Source: Fluctibacter halophilus | GTDB taxonomy: Bacteria; Pseudomonadota; Gammaproteobacteria; Enterobacterales; Alteromonadaceae | Assembly (NCBI RefSeq): GCF_020687825.1 | Contig: NZ_JAJEWP010000010.1 | Location: forward strand, 1 to 38,448 | DNA: 38,448 nucleotides | Direction of reading: 5' to 3' | Part shown: piece after piece, positions 17,874 through 26,168 of the stretch | Numbering within the stretch: the stretch's first letter is position 1 | Layout: each line of letters opens with the position of its first letter | Made by a program: the position numbers and the translations under genes | Notes under the pieces: model-generated | Seen by the model: only the letters and a program-made list of their open reading frames with translations | What the model was told of the DNA's origin: nothing | Databases searched by the model: none

Positions 17874-18802
17874 CGGGACTGAGCGCGCGCACCCTGCAGG
17901 CCGCCGGTGTGCAGCCACACCACGCTGGCCTGTGGTGCGAAGGCGCGCTCGACCAACAGGGTTTTGAGCGCCAATACTACTTTGCCGGAATACACCGGTT
18001 CTACCGGTATACCGGTATCGCGGTTGAGCTGCTCGCAAAGCTGGCGCAGGGCAGGGGCAGATTTAGCAAAACCACCGCAATGGAAACGGTGGTCGATGTG
18101 CCAGTGAGCGCTCTGGTTGGCGCTGTTGTAGAGGTCGTTGACCAGTGACTCCAGGTAGTCCTGACCCTGCAAGGCTGCGACGCCAATAAGTCGGGTGTGG
18201 CGTTGTTGACGACTGGCCAACAGTCCCGCCAGGGTCATGCCACTGCCAATCGGCAATAGCAGCACATCCGGTGGCGTATCAAATTCTTCCCACAAAGGCG
18301 CCAGACCTTCAAGCCCGTCAGTGGTGGCGCCACCTTGCGCGAGGAACAGTGCGTTGGGGTAGTGTCGCTGCAGATCAGCCAGCCCTTCGGGTTGCTGCTG
18401 ATAGCGATATTTCACTTTGTCATAAAACTGCACCTGAGCGCCCCAGCGTGCCAGGTCTTCGAGCGTGGGCGTGACGGGGGCGTTTTCATAGCCCCTAACA
18501 GCGGCGGTGAGTGTTATACCCAAGCGGTGGCAGGCAAATGCCAGTGCGTGTAAGTGGTTGGAGTGAGCACCACCAAAGCTGACGATATGCCTGATATTAT
18601 GACGCTGGGCATGGGCCAACACCGGCCACAACTTGCGCCATTTGTTGCCGCTGATGATCGGGTGGATGAGATCATCCCGCTTTACATACAGACGCACCCG
18701 CTCAGCCCCATCCCAGTCAGGGCTAAAGGGCTGGCACGGCGAAGGCGTTACAATACCGAGCGCGTCAGCCAGCTCATGGTAGTGTTGATTGTTGAGGCCC
18801 AT
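17855..18802 (-). CDS. ACC deaminase / D-cysteine desulfhydrase family PLP enzyme
   Basis: A fold type II PLP enzyme of 315 residues. The PLP lysine is Lys54 in 'IISGNKWRKL', and the segment 'IVSFGGAHSNHLHALAFAC' is characteristic of the ACC deaminase/D-cysteine desulfhydrase group. 'LLPIGSGMTLAGLLAS' is the phosphate-binding glycine loop. The sequence alone does not decide between D-cysteine desulfhydrase (giving pyruvate, sulfide and ammonia) and other beta-eliminating or deaminating activities; marine gammaproteobacterial members are generally annotated simply as pyridoxal-phosphate-dependent. It lies 19 bp downstream of the coiled-coil HD-like gene on the same strand, so the two are probably co-transcribed. 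Its 3' end overlaps the convergent DUF6671 gene. Confidence 0.85.
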   Translation of the reverse strand: MGLNNQHYHELADALGIVTPSPCQPFSPDWDGAERVRLYVKRDDLIHPIISGNKWRKLWPVLAHAQRHNIRHIVSFGGAHSNHLHALAFACHRLGITLTAAVRGYENAPVTPTLEDLARWGAQVQFYDKVKYRYQQQPEGLADLQRHYPNALFLAQGGATTDGLEGLAPLWEEFDTPPDVLLLPIGSGMTLAGLLASRQQRHTRLIGVAALQGQDYLESLVNDLYNSANQSAHWHIDHRFHCGGFAKSAPALRQLCEQLNRDTGIPVEPVYSGKVVLALKTLLVERAFAPQASVVWLHTGGLQGARAQSRQGLQI

Positions 18803-18821
18803 GGTCAGTTGTCAGGCAAGA

Positions 18822-20276
18822 CTAGTAGGCTTTGCTCCACAGATTCTGGTTCTTCCTGTCAGAGAAGTACTCGTAGGGTAACCAGAAAGACGGGATCAGG
18901 TTTTCCACCGCTTCCATGTCAAACTCATGCATCAGCTTGCGTAGAATGTCCTGCAGTTTTTCTTTATCCACCTTGGCCAGTTTTTTGCGCGCCATGGGAA
19001 AATGCAGGTTCATCGGTTTTTTTATTGTCAGGGTCTGGCCGGATGAAATATAGGTCAGGTTGCGGGTCACAACCCGGCAAATCGGTTCATAGGGGTTGGA
19101 AGGACACAGGCAGTTTACTATGGCGTATTCGTAGCGGTCCATTTCAAAGCCCTGATCGCTGATCGGAATGTAGGTAACTCCGAAGCCCTGAGGGAAGTGC
19201 CCCATCAGCTTAACGAATTGATTGACCACCTGTTTGTTGAGGCTGCCTTTTTCGGCCAGTTGCTCGATTAACAGACACGCCTTGGGCAGATCCGACGCCT
19301 TGTAGTCGCGCTTGGTAGATAGCACCACCGAGGTGTAAATTTGCGGCACTTTGATGATTTCGCCGAAGCCCAACTTGGGTTGCAGGGTATCTTTGATTAG
19401 CGCCTTGATAAAGGTGACCGCTTTGAGCTGCTGTTGATCAAACATATCCCGTTCTTCGCGGCTATTGCCCACGTACTGACGCATCCCCAGGCCGTTCTCG
19501 AGGTAATCCATGGTGTGTTGATAGGTCAGCTTTAGCAGGGTTTTACGTTCCTCGGCGGGTAGCAACCGGAAGGGGTCTTTATCGCCGTCGGGGCCCCTCA
19601 GGATCCGCTGGGCGGCAGGATGGTACATGCCAATATCCTGGAAAATCGCTGCGAACATGAACGGATACACTACCGTATCGATGAAGGCGTTCGGGGCTTC
19701 ACGGTCATAGCTAAAACGTTTGGCTTCATCGTAGTGGGTGAGTAGGTATTTATTCTCGACCAGCTTTTCCTGCATCAGGGCATCCAGCAGACGTATGCTG
19801 AGCACGGCTTTGTAGGCAGGCTTAAAACGCTGATGGATTTCTGGCAGCTTATTGCCCTCACCCGGCGACATTAACAGGATGGTGCCGAGGTATTTGGCAC
19901 TTTTTTGCAGCGTTTCCTCAGCATCGTTGCCTTCGCTGAGTTCAAGGATCTGCTGACAGACCTGGATCGCCCGATCGAGTCGCTCCAACCGCTCTTCTTT
20001 TTGTACTCTGGCTTCTTCCTTGGCCGTGCGCTCTAGACCCTGTAGCGAGCTCTCCAGCGTTTTACGTTTGGCATTGGCGGCCTGATTTAACTGACCTTCT
20101 AATTCCTGTTGTTTGGCATCAAATTCGGCCATGGTTTTTTGTTGCTGCTCGGCAACGGCAAAGTAATTCACCGCATCCTGGATCAGGGAATCGTATTTGG
20201 TCAGCGGGTGTTCCACCTGGTTGATCAACTCACTGATTGCACGGGTATAACTTGATTCATGCTGCATCACGGCCAT
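18822..20276 (-). CDS. Coiled-coil protein with degenerate HD-GYP-like domain
   Basis: I do not recognise a named gene. Residues about 40-105 are Gln/Glu/Lys/Arg-rich and read as a coiled coil. The C-terminal half follows the order of an HD-GYP phosphodiesterase but without its metal ligands. 'AIFQDIGMYHPA' (about 210-221) takes the place of the usual LHDIGK, so the His of the HD pair is Gln. His254 sits where a later histidine would. 'PQIYTSVVLSTKRDY' (311-325) takes the place of the 'D.YDA(M/L)TS.RPY' stretch. 'LMGHFPQGFGVTYIP' resembles the closing 'LGxYPxGS.V.L' motif. No HHExxxGxGYP core is visible. It may be a non-catalytic c-di-GMP-related or scaffold protein. The start at 20276 follows GGAGGAAAGAG. 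It probably forms an operon with the downstream PLP enzyme gene. Confidence 0.65.
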   Translation of the reverse strand: MAVMQHESSYTRAISELINQVEHPLTKYDSLIQDAVNYFAVAEQQQKTMAEFDAKQQELEGQLNQAANAKRKTLESSLQGLERTAKEEARVQKEERLERLDRAIQVCQQILELSEGNDAEETLQKSAKYLGTILLMSPGEGNKLPEIHQRFKPAYKAVLSIRLLDALMQEKLVENKYLLTHYDEAKRFSYDREAPNAFIDTVVYPFMFAAIFQDIGMYHPAAQRILRGPDGDKDPFRLLPAEERKTLLKLTYQHTMDYLENGLGMRQYVGNSREERDMFDQQQLKAVTFIKALIKDTLQPKLGFGEIIKVPQIYTSVVLSTKRDYKASDLPKACLLIEQLAEKGSLNKQVVNQFVKLMGHFPQGFGVTYIPISDQGFEMDRYEYAIVNCLCPSNPYEPICRVVTRNLTYISSGQTLTIKKPMNLHFPMARKKLAKVDKEKLQDILRKLMHEFDMEAVENLIPSFWLPYEYFSDRKNQNLWSKAY

Positions 20277-20398
20277 ATCGGTGCTCTTTCCTCCGCAGGT
20301 GGTGTGGCGCTGGGGCCATTGTCAGGGTTATTGCCTGTACAAAAACCCATCAATTTTACGCATATTTCATTCCGAAGAAACGGTTGATGCGTATCCTG

Positions 20399-20407
20399 TG
20401 TTATACT
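20399..20407 (+). promoter_or_regulatory. Extended -10 element upstream of the DUF4382 gene
   Basis: TGTTATACT gives a TGn extended -10 with TATACT (20402-20407), about 95 bp before the DUF4382 lipoprotein start. No good -35 is present at 17 bp, which is acceptable for an extended -10 promoter. Confidence 0.4.
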
Positions 20408-20502
20408 TTAGTATGAAAACGCCAAAAAATGTCGCAGTCCAATAGCGTAGTATGACACGTGCCAAACGCCAACGGCCGCGTCAACATGTGATTGGAGTTT
20501 TT

Positions 20503-21528
20503 ATGTTGTTATTCCCAAAACAGTCACTCGCTGTAGTGTGTGCTTCTTTGCTAACGGCTTGTGGCGGTTCCTCGTCGTCCGACACTGACCCTACACCGAC
20601 GCCCACGCCACAGGCGGCAGTCATGTCGCTGGCAGTCAGTGATGCGCCGGTAGAAGATGTTCATGAAGTGGTGGTGTGCTTTACCGCGATCGAATTGAAA
20701 TCCGACAGTGTTGATAATGTCGATATTATCATTGGCGAGAGTGAAACCGCCGAACCGACCAACACCCTTTGCGTTGATGACAACGACGATCTTATTCCCA
20801 ACACCAAAGGCATTGATTTGTTGTCAGTCACCGGTGTGGATGCTGAACCTTTGTTTACCGACCTGGAATTACCCGCCGGCACCTACAATCAACTACGCCT
20901 GGTGATGGGCGATGGCAGTTACGCCACGTTGGATTTGGATCAGGACGGCGTTGCTGATGACAGCGATGCCGACGGTGTGGCGGATAAGGTGCCGTTACGG
21001 GTACCGTCCAACGAATTGAAACTGGATGGCTTTACCCTGGCACAAGGTCAGGTGTTCAATGCCACGGTCGAGTTTGATTTGCGCAAAGCCATGACCAACC
21101 CGGTGGGTCAGGACGGGTATATCCTCAAACCCCGGGGTGTCAGGCTGGTGGATAACGCTGAGATTGGTCATATCGAGGGCACTGTCAGCGAGGCATTGCT
21201 GCTGAACAGCGAATGCCCGGTCATGCCACAGGATCTGACCACCGCTGTCGCTTCGGTATATGCCTACGCGGGTACCGGCCATGAGCTGACAGATCTGGCC
21301 GATAACGGTGGCAGTGAAGCGGTCGAGTCGTTGACCAGCAGTGCCGTTTTGTACGACGGTGCTACCAGCTACGATTTTACCCTGAGCTACCTGCCGGCGG
21401 GAGACTATACACTGGCCCTGACCTGCGATGAAGATGCGGACCCGGAAGGGGATGATGATGTTATGTTTCTGACGGCGATAACGGCCACCGTTGAGGCGGA
21501 TGGCACCACAGAAGTGGTCATCGAGTAA
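20503..21528 (+). CDS. DUF4382-domain lipoprotein
   Basis: An exported lipoprotein of 341 residues from the ATG at 20503, which has TGGAG upstream. A 17-codon extension to 20452 would bury the signal peptide. The lipobox is LLTACGG, followed by a Ser/Asp/Thr/Pro-rich linker. The next region, 'MSLAVSDAPVEDVHEVVVCF' through 'LPAGTYNQLRLVM', is the DUF4382 pattern of surface proteins with a beta-sandwich character. Inside it, 'DLDQDGVADDSDADGVAD' is a thrombospondin type 3-like Asp-rich calcium-binding repeat. The C-terminal part, about 240-341, reads as a second beta-rich domain. The protein is strongly acidic, as is common for marine secreted proteins. Function unknown. Confidence 0.85.
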   Translation: MLLFPKQSLAVVCASLLTACGGSSSSDTDPTPTPTPQAAVMSLAVSDAPVEDVHEVVVCFTAIELKSDSVDNVDIIIGESETAEPTNTLCVDDNDDLIPNTKGIDLLSVTGVDAEPLFTDLELPAGTYNQLRLVMGDGSYATLDLDQDGVADDSDADGVADKVPLRVPSNELKLDGFTLAQGQVFNATVEFDLRKAMTNPVGQDGYILKPRGVRLVDNAEIGHIEGTVSEALLLNSECPVMPQDLTTAVASVYAYAGTGHELTDLADNGGSEAVESLTSSAVLYDGATSYDFTLSYLPAGDYTLALTCDEDADPEGDDDVMFLTAITATVEADGTTEVVIE

Positions 21529-21530
21529 GG

Positions 21531-21560
21531 AAAAAGGCGCCGTCAGGCGCCTTTGTTTTT
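21531..21560 (+). terminator. Intrinsic terminator after the DUF4382 gene
   Basis: AAAGGCGCC (21533-21541), loop GTCA, GGCGCCTTT (21546-21554), then GTTTTT. It ends the plus-strand lipoprotein transcript. The left-arm A-run would also give Ts on the minus strand, but it overlaps the last codons and stop of the convergent hydrolase gene, so its function in that direction is less sure. Confidence 0.85.
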
Positions 21561-22451
21561 GGTGAGTCGGGTAACGAAGAAATTCACCGTTCGTTGCCAG
21601 GCCAGTTCGGCATCGGCTGGCGCGTAGCGGCCGGTTGAGTCATTGTGAAAGCCATGCTGAGCACCGGCATACATGTGCATCTGATAGTCGATGCCCAAGC
21701 GTTGGAGATCCTGCTCATAGTCGTTCCAGGTGGCATTGACCCGCGCGTCTTTTTCCGCCAGATGGATTTGTAAGGGGGCACGGATCCCCTTTCGTAGTTC
21801 CGGGGCAGCGGGTGTCCCGTAGAAAGGCACGCCAGCATCCAGTTCATCGCCCAGCACGGCGGCCAGATAATTGACCATGTAACCGCCGAAACAAAACCCG
21901 ACTGCGCCCAAAGTGCCCTGACTGTCCGAGTGCTTTTTCAACCAGTGGGCGGCAGCGACAAAATCCTGCTCAATCTTTTCCCGGTCCAACTCCCGTTGCA
22001 GGGCGCGTCCTTTATCATCGTTGCCGGGGTAACCGCCGACAGGGTGCAGCGCATCCGGGGCAAACGCATGAAATCCAGCTTTTGCCAATCGGCGGGCGAC
22101 GTCTTTAATGTAAGGGTTAAGGCCCCGGTTTTCGTGGATCACCAGCACCGCAGGAAATGGCCCATCACTGCCTGTGGGGACAACACGGTATCCTCGGCCC
22201 TCGCCATGGCCGTTGGGTGACGGGAACGTTGCATAGCTGGCGTGTATCGCAGGGTCATTGAATGACACCTGTTCGGCCTTGGCGTAATCCGGTGTCAGGG
22301 CCGACAGCAAGGCGCTGGACGTCAGCCCTGCCACCGCCAATGATGACATGCGTGACAGAAAGGTGCGCCGATCAATGCGCCCATGGGCATAATCGTCATA
22401 CCAATCGAATGCCTGTTGTGGGATCTGGGAGTGTTGGTTCGTGGTCGTCAT
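21543..22451 (-). CDS. Tat-exported dienelactone hydrolase family protein
   Basis: An alpha/beta hydrolase of the dienelactone hydrolase family. The start at 22451 (MTTTNQHSQIPQQ) is preceded by AGGAG and gives 302 residues; an ATG at 22469 is less likely. A twin-arginine signal is visible: Arg28-Arg29 in 'DRRTFLSRMSS', then a hydrophobic run ending near 'YAKAEQ'. The catalytic cysteine nucleophile is Cys187 in 'GAVGFCFGGYMVNYLA', and the C-terminal 'GAQHGFHNDSTGRY' supplies the histidine. Architecture resembles E. coli YghX and related proteins. The natural substrate is unknown. The stop codon lies inside the terminator of the convergent DUF4382 gene. Confidence 0.87.
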   Translation of the reverse strand: MTTTNQHSQIPQQAFDWYDDYAHGRIDRRTFLSRMSSLAVAGLTSSALLSALTPDYAKAEQVSFNDPAIHASYATFPSPNGHGEGRGYRVVPTGSDGPFPAVLVIHENRGLNPYIKDVARRLAKAGFHAFAPDALHPVGGYPGNDDKGRALQRELDREKIEQDFVAAAHWLKKHSDSQGTLGAVGFCFGGYMVNYLAAVLGDELDAGVPFYGTPAAPELRKGIRAPLQIHLAEKDARVNATWNDYEQDLQRLGIDYQMHMYAGAQHGFHNDSTGRYAPADAELAWQRTVNFFVTRLTKNKGA

Positions 22452-22504
22452 GAGCGTCTCCTGAAGCACAGTCCTGTCAAGATAGCTGGCATCTTCACAT
22501 GTCG

Positions 22505-24220
22505 CTAGCGTGTGAACCGCTTGCTGGCATCGTAGGGGGTAAAGTGCTGGACCTCACCACGGCGGGATTTCTCCTGCGCGGCACGCCAGAAATTGGGGTT
22601 CATCAGCTCCGGATGTAACTCTTTGAGGATCGCTTTAAGGTGCCGTTTGCCGACAATAAAATGTTCAAACTGCTCAGGAAAAACATCTTCCGGTGATACC
22701 GACAGGGTATCCAGCGCGTAGGGATCATCGGATTTGGGCAGATCACGAAAGGTACGCTCGTGCATCAGGCAAATCTCGTCATAGTCATAAAAAATTACCC
22801 TGCCGTGGCGGGTAATGCCGAAGTTTTTGTGCAGCATATCGCCCGGGAAGATATTCGCAGCCGCGATCTGCTTGATACACAACCCCAGCTCATTCAGGGC
22901 ATGACGGATTTTTGTTTCGTCGGTCTCGTTGTCGAGGTAAAGGTTGAGCGGTGTCATCTTACGCTCGATGTAAAGGTGTTTAATGATCACCTCATCCTCG
23001 GTCAATTCGATGCTGCTGGTGGCAACATCGAGCAATTCATCCAGCAAGGGTTGGGATACCCGGTGTCTGGGCAAACGAAAATTCACGTACTCGTGGGTAT
23101 CCGCCATCCGGCCTACCCGGTCGGACATTTTGACTAACCGGTAGCACTCTTTAACGTGCTCGCGGGTGATCTTTTTGCTCTCCGGGAATTCGTCTTTGAT
23201 GATTTTGAACACGATGCCGTAGGACGGCAGATGAAACACTGCCATCACCAGGCCCCGGATCCCGGGCGCCGCTTCAAACTGATCATCACTGTTGGCCAGG
23301 TGATTGAGGAAGTTTCGGTAAAAAACGGTTTTGCCGTGCTTGTAGTGGCCGAGTGAGTTGTACAGTTCAAAATGTTTTTTGTTCGGCAACAGCTCCTGCA
23401 AAAACGCCACCACTTCGGCCGGGTACTGGGTGTCGGCCATAAAATACGCCCGGGCAAACCCAAAAATAACCGACAGATCATGTCGATGGGTTAACAGCGC
23501 ATCGACAATCAGACGCCTGTCGTGGGTGACTACCAAGGCTATGACAAACGGCAGCGTGCGGTCGGGCATGCAAATTCGACCGATGAGGTAGGCTGACTTG
23601 CTGCGGTAAAATACTGGCTTGAGCAATTCTACCGTGTGCACACTGGCCAGTTGCTCCCGGTTCAGTCGCTGGCGTAGCGCCCTGTCCAGGCTCTGCAGGT
23701 CGGCTTCCTGATCCACAAACGGAGTATTGAACCGGTACATCGACAGGATTGACTCCATCATGGCCCGCACCGTGCCCGACGTATCGAAGGCGTTGATGAC
23801 TTTCTCCCGATCACGACCAGGCAAAAAGCAGCGACTGGGGAGCACGAACATCAGGCTGTCATCGATACGTTGATGCTTGAAAATACGCCCGATCACCGAG
23901 TTGTAAAACGTTTCTGCTAATTCGAACTGGGGGTGATCATCCAGGGTGTCCATAAACGCGCTTTTCAGGCCGTGCCAGAAGGCTTCGTCTTTTTGGTGAG
24001 GATGAATTTGCTGGTAGATTTCGGCTACCACATCCGACAGGCTCTGTTCATAGATAGCGATGCGCTCTTTGACCGCCTTGTGGGTTTCCTGCCACTGGGC
24101 TTGCTCAAAGCGTTCCTGGGCACCGCGGGTAATGCGGGTGAACCAACGATAGCTTTTTTCAAATCCCTGCAGGATCTGGTAGGCGACTTTTGCTTGTATT
24201 TGGGTGTTATTTTCTGTCAA
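22505..24220 (-). CDS. aceK: Isocitrate dehydrogenase kinase/phosphatase AceK
   Basis: This bifunctional enzyme phosphorylates and dephosphorylates isocitrate dehydrogenase, diverting isocitrate into the glyoxylate shunt during growth on acetate or fatty acids. The length of 571 residues fits AceK. The C-terminal kinase-like domain shows 'YGIVFKIIKDEFPESKKITREHV' (ATP-binding lysine region) and 'FPGDMLHKNFGITRHGRVIF' with 'YDYDEICLM', which carries the catalytic aspartates. The N-terminal regulatory domain starts 'IQAKVAYQILQGFEKSYRWF'. The gene is not beside aceA or aceB here, so it is a detached aceK, as seen in several Alteromonadales. It lies 54 bp downstream of the Tat hydrolase start with no obvious coupling. 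Confidence 0.95.
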   Translation of the reverse strand: MTENNTQIQAKVAYQILQGFEKSYRWFTRITRGAQERFEQAQWQETHKAVKERIAIYEQSLSDVVAEIYQQIHPHQKDEAFWHGLKSAFMDTLDDHPQFELAETFYNSVIGRIFKHQRIDDSLMFVLPSRCFLPGRDREKVINAFDTSGTVRAMMESILSMYRFNTPFVDQEADLQSLDRALRQRLNREQLASVHTVELLKPVFYRSKSAYLIGRICMPDRTLPFVIALVVTHDRRLIVDALLTHRHDLSVIFGFARAYFMADTQYPAEVVAFLQELLPNKKHFELYNSLGHYKHGKTVFYRNFLNHLANSDDQFEAAPGIRGLVMAVFHLPSYGIVFKIIKDEFPESKKITREHVKECYRLVKMSDRVGRMADTHEYVNFRLPRHRVSQPLLDELLDVATSSIELTEDEVIIKHLYIERKMTPLNLYLDNETDETKIRHALNELGLCIKQIAAANIFPGDMLHKNFGITRHGRVIFYDYDEICLMHERTFRDLPKSDDPYALDTLSVSPEDVFPEQFEHFIVGKRHLKAILKELHPELMNPNFWRAAQEKSRRGEVQHFTPYDASKRFTR

Positions 24221-24307
24221 AGTATGGCCCGTGATGCTGAACTGCGGCGATTGTGTCTGTTAAGCATCACATAAAATTCCCAAAATGATAATAAAAAGGA
24301 GGGACGG

Positions 24308-24673
24308 GTGAGTTTTCCAGTTTTGATCTGCGACGACTCGGCGATCGCCCGCAAAATGGTGCAACGGAGTTTGCCCGACGATTTCGCCAGTGAGATCCAT
24401 CTCGCCAATAACGGACAGGAAGCGCTAATGCACCTGGAGCAAAACCCGGTGGCGTTATTGTTTCTCGATTTGACCATGCCCGTGATGGATGGCCTGCAGG
24501 TATTGCAGGAAATCAAGCAGCGCTGCATTGAGGTGTTTGTCATTGTTATCTCTGGTGATATCCAACCCGAAATGAAGCACCGTGTTTCCCAACTCGGGGC
24601 TTTGGATTTTATTGAAAAGCCGGTTGACGCACCACGCCTTCAACAAACCCTGCAACGGTTTGGGCTTTACTGA
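24308..24673 (+). CDS. CheY-like single-domain response regulator
   Basis: A stand-alone receiver domain of 121 residues. The acidic pocket is Asp9-Asp10, the phosphoacceptor Asp54 lies in 'LFLDLTMPVMDG', and the conserved Ser82 and Lys104 ('FIEKPVD') are present, so it should be phosphorylatable. There is no output domain, so it would act by protein-protein contact. The start is GTG at 24308 with AAAGGAGGG upstream, a strong ribosome site. Its stop overlaps the next start (TGATG), coupling it to the alpha/beta hydrolase-like gene. No histidine kinase or chemotaxis gene is nearby, so the partner is unknown. Confidence 0.9.
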   Translation: MSFPVLICDDSAIARKMVQRSLPDDFASEIHLANNGQEALMHLEQNPVALLFLDLTMPVMDGLQVLQEIKQRCIEVFVIVISGDIQPEMKHRVSQLGALDFIEKPVDAPRLQQTLQRFGLY

Positions 24674-25665
24674 TGTTGCGCTGGTTTATCACCTGTTGCG
24701 CCAGTGTGTGGCTGAGTGGTGCCTTAGCGACCGGTACGCCGACCTACGAGCATCAGCTTCCCACTGTCGACGACCACCCGATGCACCTGGTGCACTGGCC
24801 TGGTCCCAAAGACTCCACTCAACCTCCCGTACTGCTGCTATCTGGACCGGTGGATACCTGGCACAGTGACAGCGCCTGGTTTGCCAATCTGGCGCCTCGC
24901 CTGGCCCAATCCCGGCAGGTGCTCGCCGTCGACCGTGCGGGTATGATGACGCAAAATCCTGATGCTCCGGTGGGCTATGCCCATGCCGCCGTTGATGTGA
25001 TCAAGCTATTGCAGGCAAGAAACATCGATGTTGTCGACATTGTGGCGTTTGCCAGCAGCAACCTGACAGTAATGGGATTATTGCAGCGACCCGAAGGCCC
25101 CGTCGATATCCGTCAGGTGATCATGATTGATCCCGATGTACTGACACCGTTTTCCATTGCCCGCTACAAAAGCGACGCCCAGCCCTTTAAAGACAATCTG
25201 GCCGAGTACCTGGCCTACATTGGTGACGGCAAATACATTCCCCGTAGCACACAGAAAAACGCCGCAGATCGAGAAGTGCTGACGACGCTGGCAGGTGATG
25301 ATCCGTGGATGGATTGGACCCTGGTGGACACGGTGTTTGAGGCGCGCCTCAATCCAGTTCAGCAAGCCAATACCTTTCTTGAGATAGCGGGCTATGGCAG
25401 CGACCTGGATGCTGTTAAGGCGGTGACCTGGCCAGCAAGCATCCCGCTGACCATTGTTGATACGGATTTTGAACAACATTATATCGATAACACCGACGAT
25501 GCTGAGGCCCGTGAGGGGCTGGAGCAATGGCGCGCTGATGCAAAGGCATACTATCAAGAATTAGTGGCAGCCTCTGACAAGGGACGTTATGTGCCGGTAG
25601 ATAGCCACGCCCATCTCTATCAGGTTGAATATCCGCAACAGGTCGTTGATCTGCTGACAGAGTAA
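24673..25665 (+). CDS. Exported alpha/beta hydrolase-like protein, atypical nucleophile elbow
   Basis: A protein of 330 residues beginning with a signal peptide (MLRWFITCCASVWLSGALA). It follows the alpha/beta hydrolase plan: 'PPVLLLSGPVDTWHSDSAWF' at the first strand and oxyanion region, 'VLAVDRAG' at the next, a nucleophile-elbow position at about 124-132, and a C-terminal 'DSHAHLYQVEYPQQVVDLL' that supplies a plausible catalytic His. The elbow reads 'VAFASSNLTVMGLL' instead of GxSxG, so the nucleophile may be one of Ser128/Ser129 in an unusual setting, or the protein may be inactive. It is translationally coupled to the CheY-like gene. Substrate unknown. Confidence 0.7.
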   Translation: MLRWFITCCASVWLSGALATGTPTYEHQLPTVDDHPMHLVHWPGPKDSTQPPVLLLSGPVDTWHSDSAWFANLAPRLAQSRQVLAVDRAGMMTQNPDAPVGYAHAAVDVIKLLQARNIDVVDIVAFASSNLTVMGLLQRPEGPVDIRQVIMIDPDVLTPFSIARYKSDAQPFKDNLAEYLAYIGDGKYIPRSTQKNAADREVLTTLAGDDPWMDWTLVDTVFEARLNPVQQANTFLEIAGYGSDLDAVKAVTWPASIPLTIVDTDFEQHYIDNTDDAEAREGLEQWRADAKAYYQELVAASDKGRYVPVDSHAHLYQVEYPQQVVDLLTE

Positions 25666-25704
25666 TGCTTAGTTTAGGTCTGTGTACGCAAAGGAAACCA
25701 GACC

Positions 25705-26052
25705 ATGCCAAACGACCCTAATTCCCGCCCCGAAGCTGCCGAGCGACGGTATACCGTTAAACAGTGTGACAAACGCTGGTTTACTCTGACGCCGGTAGCC
25801 GGAGATGACAGCGTGCGTTATTGTGATCACTGCAACAAATCCGTTCACTGGTGCAAAGATGAAGCACAGCTTGCTGACGCGGCGGCGCAGGGGTTGTGTG
25901 TTGCCGGCGAAAACAAAACCGCCTTTATTGATGTTTTGCGGGTTGAATCCGATGATACCAGTGAAGCCAGGCGGGCCATTACCAACAGTGAACCCTACCC
26001 GGGATTTGTTGGCGAAATTGGGTTTGAAACCTATAAACCCAGGAGCGACTGA
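25705..26052 (+). CDS. Small Cys-rich hypothetical protein
   Basis: A protein of 115 residues with a good ribosome site (AGGAAA). I do not recognise a named family. Cys21 in 'VKQCDKRWFTLTPV', Cys40 and Cys43 in 'VRYCDHCNKSVHWC', Cys50, and Cys65 could form a zinc-binding knuckle. The pattern 'C..rW..L.......R.C..C...V' is one I have seen in small uncharacterised proteobacterial proteins. There are no membrane segments. It lies 40 bp after the alpha/beta hydrolase-like gene on the same strand, so it may be co-transcribed, and it ends about 80 bp before the thr promoter. Confidence 0.6.
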   Translation: MPNDPNSRPEAAERRYTVKQCDKRWFTLTPVAGDDSVRYCDHCNKSVHWCKDEAQLADAAAQGLCVAGENKTAFIDVLRVESDDTSEARRAITNSEPYPGFVGEIGFETYKPRSD

Positions 26053-26125
26053 ATAATCCAGGGGAGGTTTTGGGATTTACCAAACAAAATTCGCTGTAAC
26101 AAGAACGGTTTAAAAAAAGCGCGGA

Positions 26126-26161
26126 TTGGCTGTTGACATATAGACGTCTATACGGCAAATT
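26126..26161 (+). promoter_or_regulatory. thr operon promoter with a putative MetJ operator
   Basis: Two -35/-10 readings are possible: TTGGCT (26126-26131), 17 bp, TATACG (26149-26154); or TTGACA (26133-26138) with a poor -10 near 26156. Lying across both is the 14-bp palindrome TATAGACGTCTATA (26139-26152), which contains the exact MetJ met-box consensus AGACGTCT (26142-26149). In the same 8-bp register, TGACATAT (26134-26141) and ATACGGCA (26150-26157) each match 5 of 8. MetJ binds tandem met boxes co-operatively with S-adenosylmethionine, so this arrangement is that of a repressor site over the promoter. MetJ control is inferred from sequence only. Confidence 0.6.
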
Positions 26162-26168
26162 GAGGCGC

